Positions 20,105 to 20,159 of a stretch of DNA of 20,159 bases are shown here, piece after piece. Origin of the DNA: Alectoria sarmentosa (lineage: Eukaryota > Ascomycota > Lecanoromycetes > Lecanorales > Parmeliaceae); the NCBI GenBank assembly GCA_009733775.1, contig WOGZ01000473.1, positions 1-20,159 on the forward strand, given 5' to 3'. Position 1 is the first letter of the stretch. Each line of letters begins with the position of its first letter. Below the pieces are notes generated by a model. That model made no database searches. It saw only the letters and a program-made list of their open reading frames with translations, and had not been told where the DNA came from. Made by a program: the position numbers and the translations under genes.

Positions 20105-20159
<55 letters not shown>
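20105..20159. repeat. (TTA)18 microsatellite at the window edge
   Basis: There are 55 bases of perfect TTA repeat, running off the end of the window. A perfect array inside heavily mutated DNA is expected, because TTA holds no C or G for RIP to change. The true length is unknown. Confidence 0.95.

Larger units (their letters stand above)
1561..20159. other. RIP-type AT isochore
   Basis: Composition changes abruptly near 1,560-1,620 and stays extremely AT-rich to the end. Residual C and G are concentrated in CpG, mostly as TCGA and ACG. Old coding frames inside carry stops explained by CAA to TAA and TGG to TGA/TAA, plus Asp to Asn and Cys to Tyr changes: C-to-T mutations on either strand. 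Paired LTRs differ almost only by transitions. This is the known signature of repeat-induced point mutation in ascomycetes. The enclosed elements are listed separately. Confidence 0.93.
16371..20159. other. Outer RIP-degraded DNA without recognised gene
   Basis: This is AT-rich, RIP-like sequence beyond element B, presumably continuous with 1561-2367 before B inserted. I translated parts of it on both strands and saw no RT, integrase or transposase motif. It contains the simple repeats listed separately, a CpG-dense patch at about 19310-19440, and a stretch at 17728-17790 that faintly resembles the element A LTR. It is probably another older repeat, because RIP acts on duplicated DNA, but its identity is not readable by eye. 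Confidence 0.6.

Noticed and set aside
1561..20159. Mitochondrial or plasmid DNA explaining the high AT content
   Set aside because: The block adjoins a nuclear gene with spliceosomal introns and contains LTR retrotransposons with RIP-type transitions. No mitochondrial genes or RNAs were seen.
1..20159. tRNA, rRNA or CRISPR features
   Set aside because: No cloverleaf with a TTCRA-type arm, no rRNA core sequence and no regularly spaced repeats were found by eye on either strand.

Overview
The window looks like nuclear DNA of a filamentous ascomycete (Pezizomycotina-type). Three things support this: a host gene with short GT-AG introns, one with a CTAAC branch site; Ty3/gypsy retrotransposons of fungal chromovirus type; and a very strong repeat-induced point mutation (RIP) signature. 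Nothing in it identifies the species.

Bases 1-120 are AT-rich. Bases about 121-1560 form an island of ordinary base composition holding one intact host gene on the minus strand: SPC3, the signal peptidase complex subunit 3 (443-1312, three exons, 249 residues). From about 1,560 to the end the DNA is an AT isochore (by eye well under 20% G+C). Its residual C and G lie largely in CpG, and no intact gene is visible there.

Most of the isochore resolves into two nested, RIP-degraded LTR retrotransposons. Element B (plus strand, outer limits 2373-16365) has 196-bp LTRs and a probable 5-bp target duplication (2368-2372 / 16366-16370). Its remnants run zinc finger, retropepsin, reverse transcriptase, RNase H, integrase and chromodomain between about 11,500 and 16,004. 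Element A (minus strand, 2406-9259) has 237-bp LTRs, a 5-bp target duplication (2401-2405 / 9260-9264) and a polypurine tract. Its remnants run zinc knuckle, retropepsin, RT, RNase H, integrase and chromodomain from about 7,050 down to 2,800. A is inserted 33 bp into the 5' LTR of B, and B's 3' LTR preserves the empty site. The order was therefore B first, then A, with RIP mutating both. A's LTR copies differ only by transitions with no length change. B's differ almost only by transitions, with two transversions, which fits its greater age.

The sequence around B (about 1,561-2,367 and 16,371-20,159) is equally AT-rich. It contains simple repeats, a CpG-dense patch and one possible degraded coding frame, but no family I can name. 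Both elements end in a chromodomain, the module that targets chromoviruses to heterochromatin. The picture is of a retroelement graveyard beginning a few hundred bases upstream of a housekeeping secretion gene. I found no RNA gene, CRISPR array or intact novel gene system.
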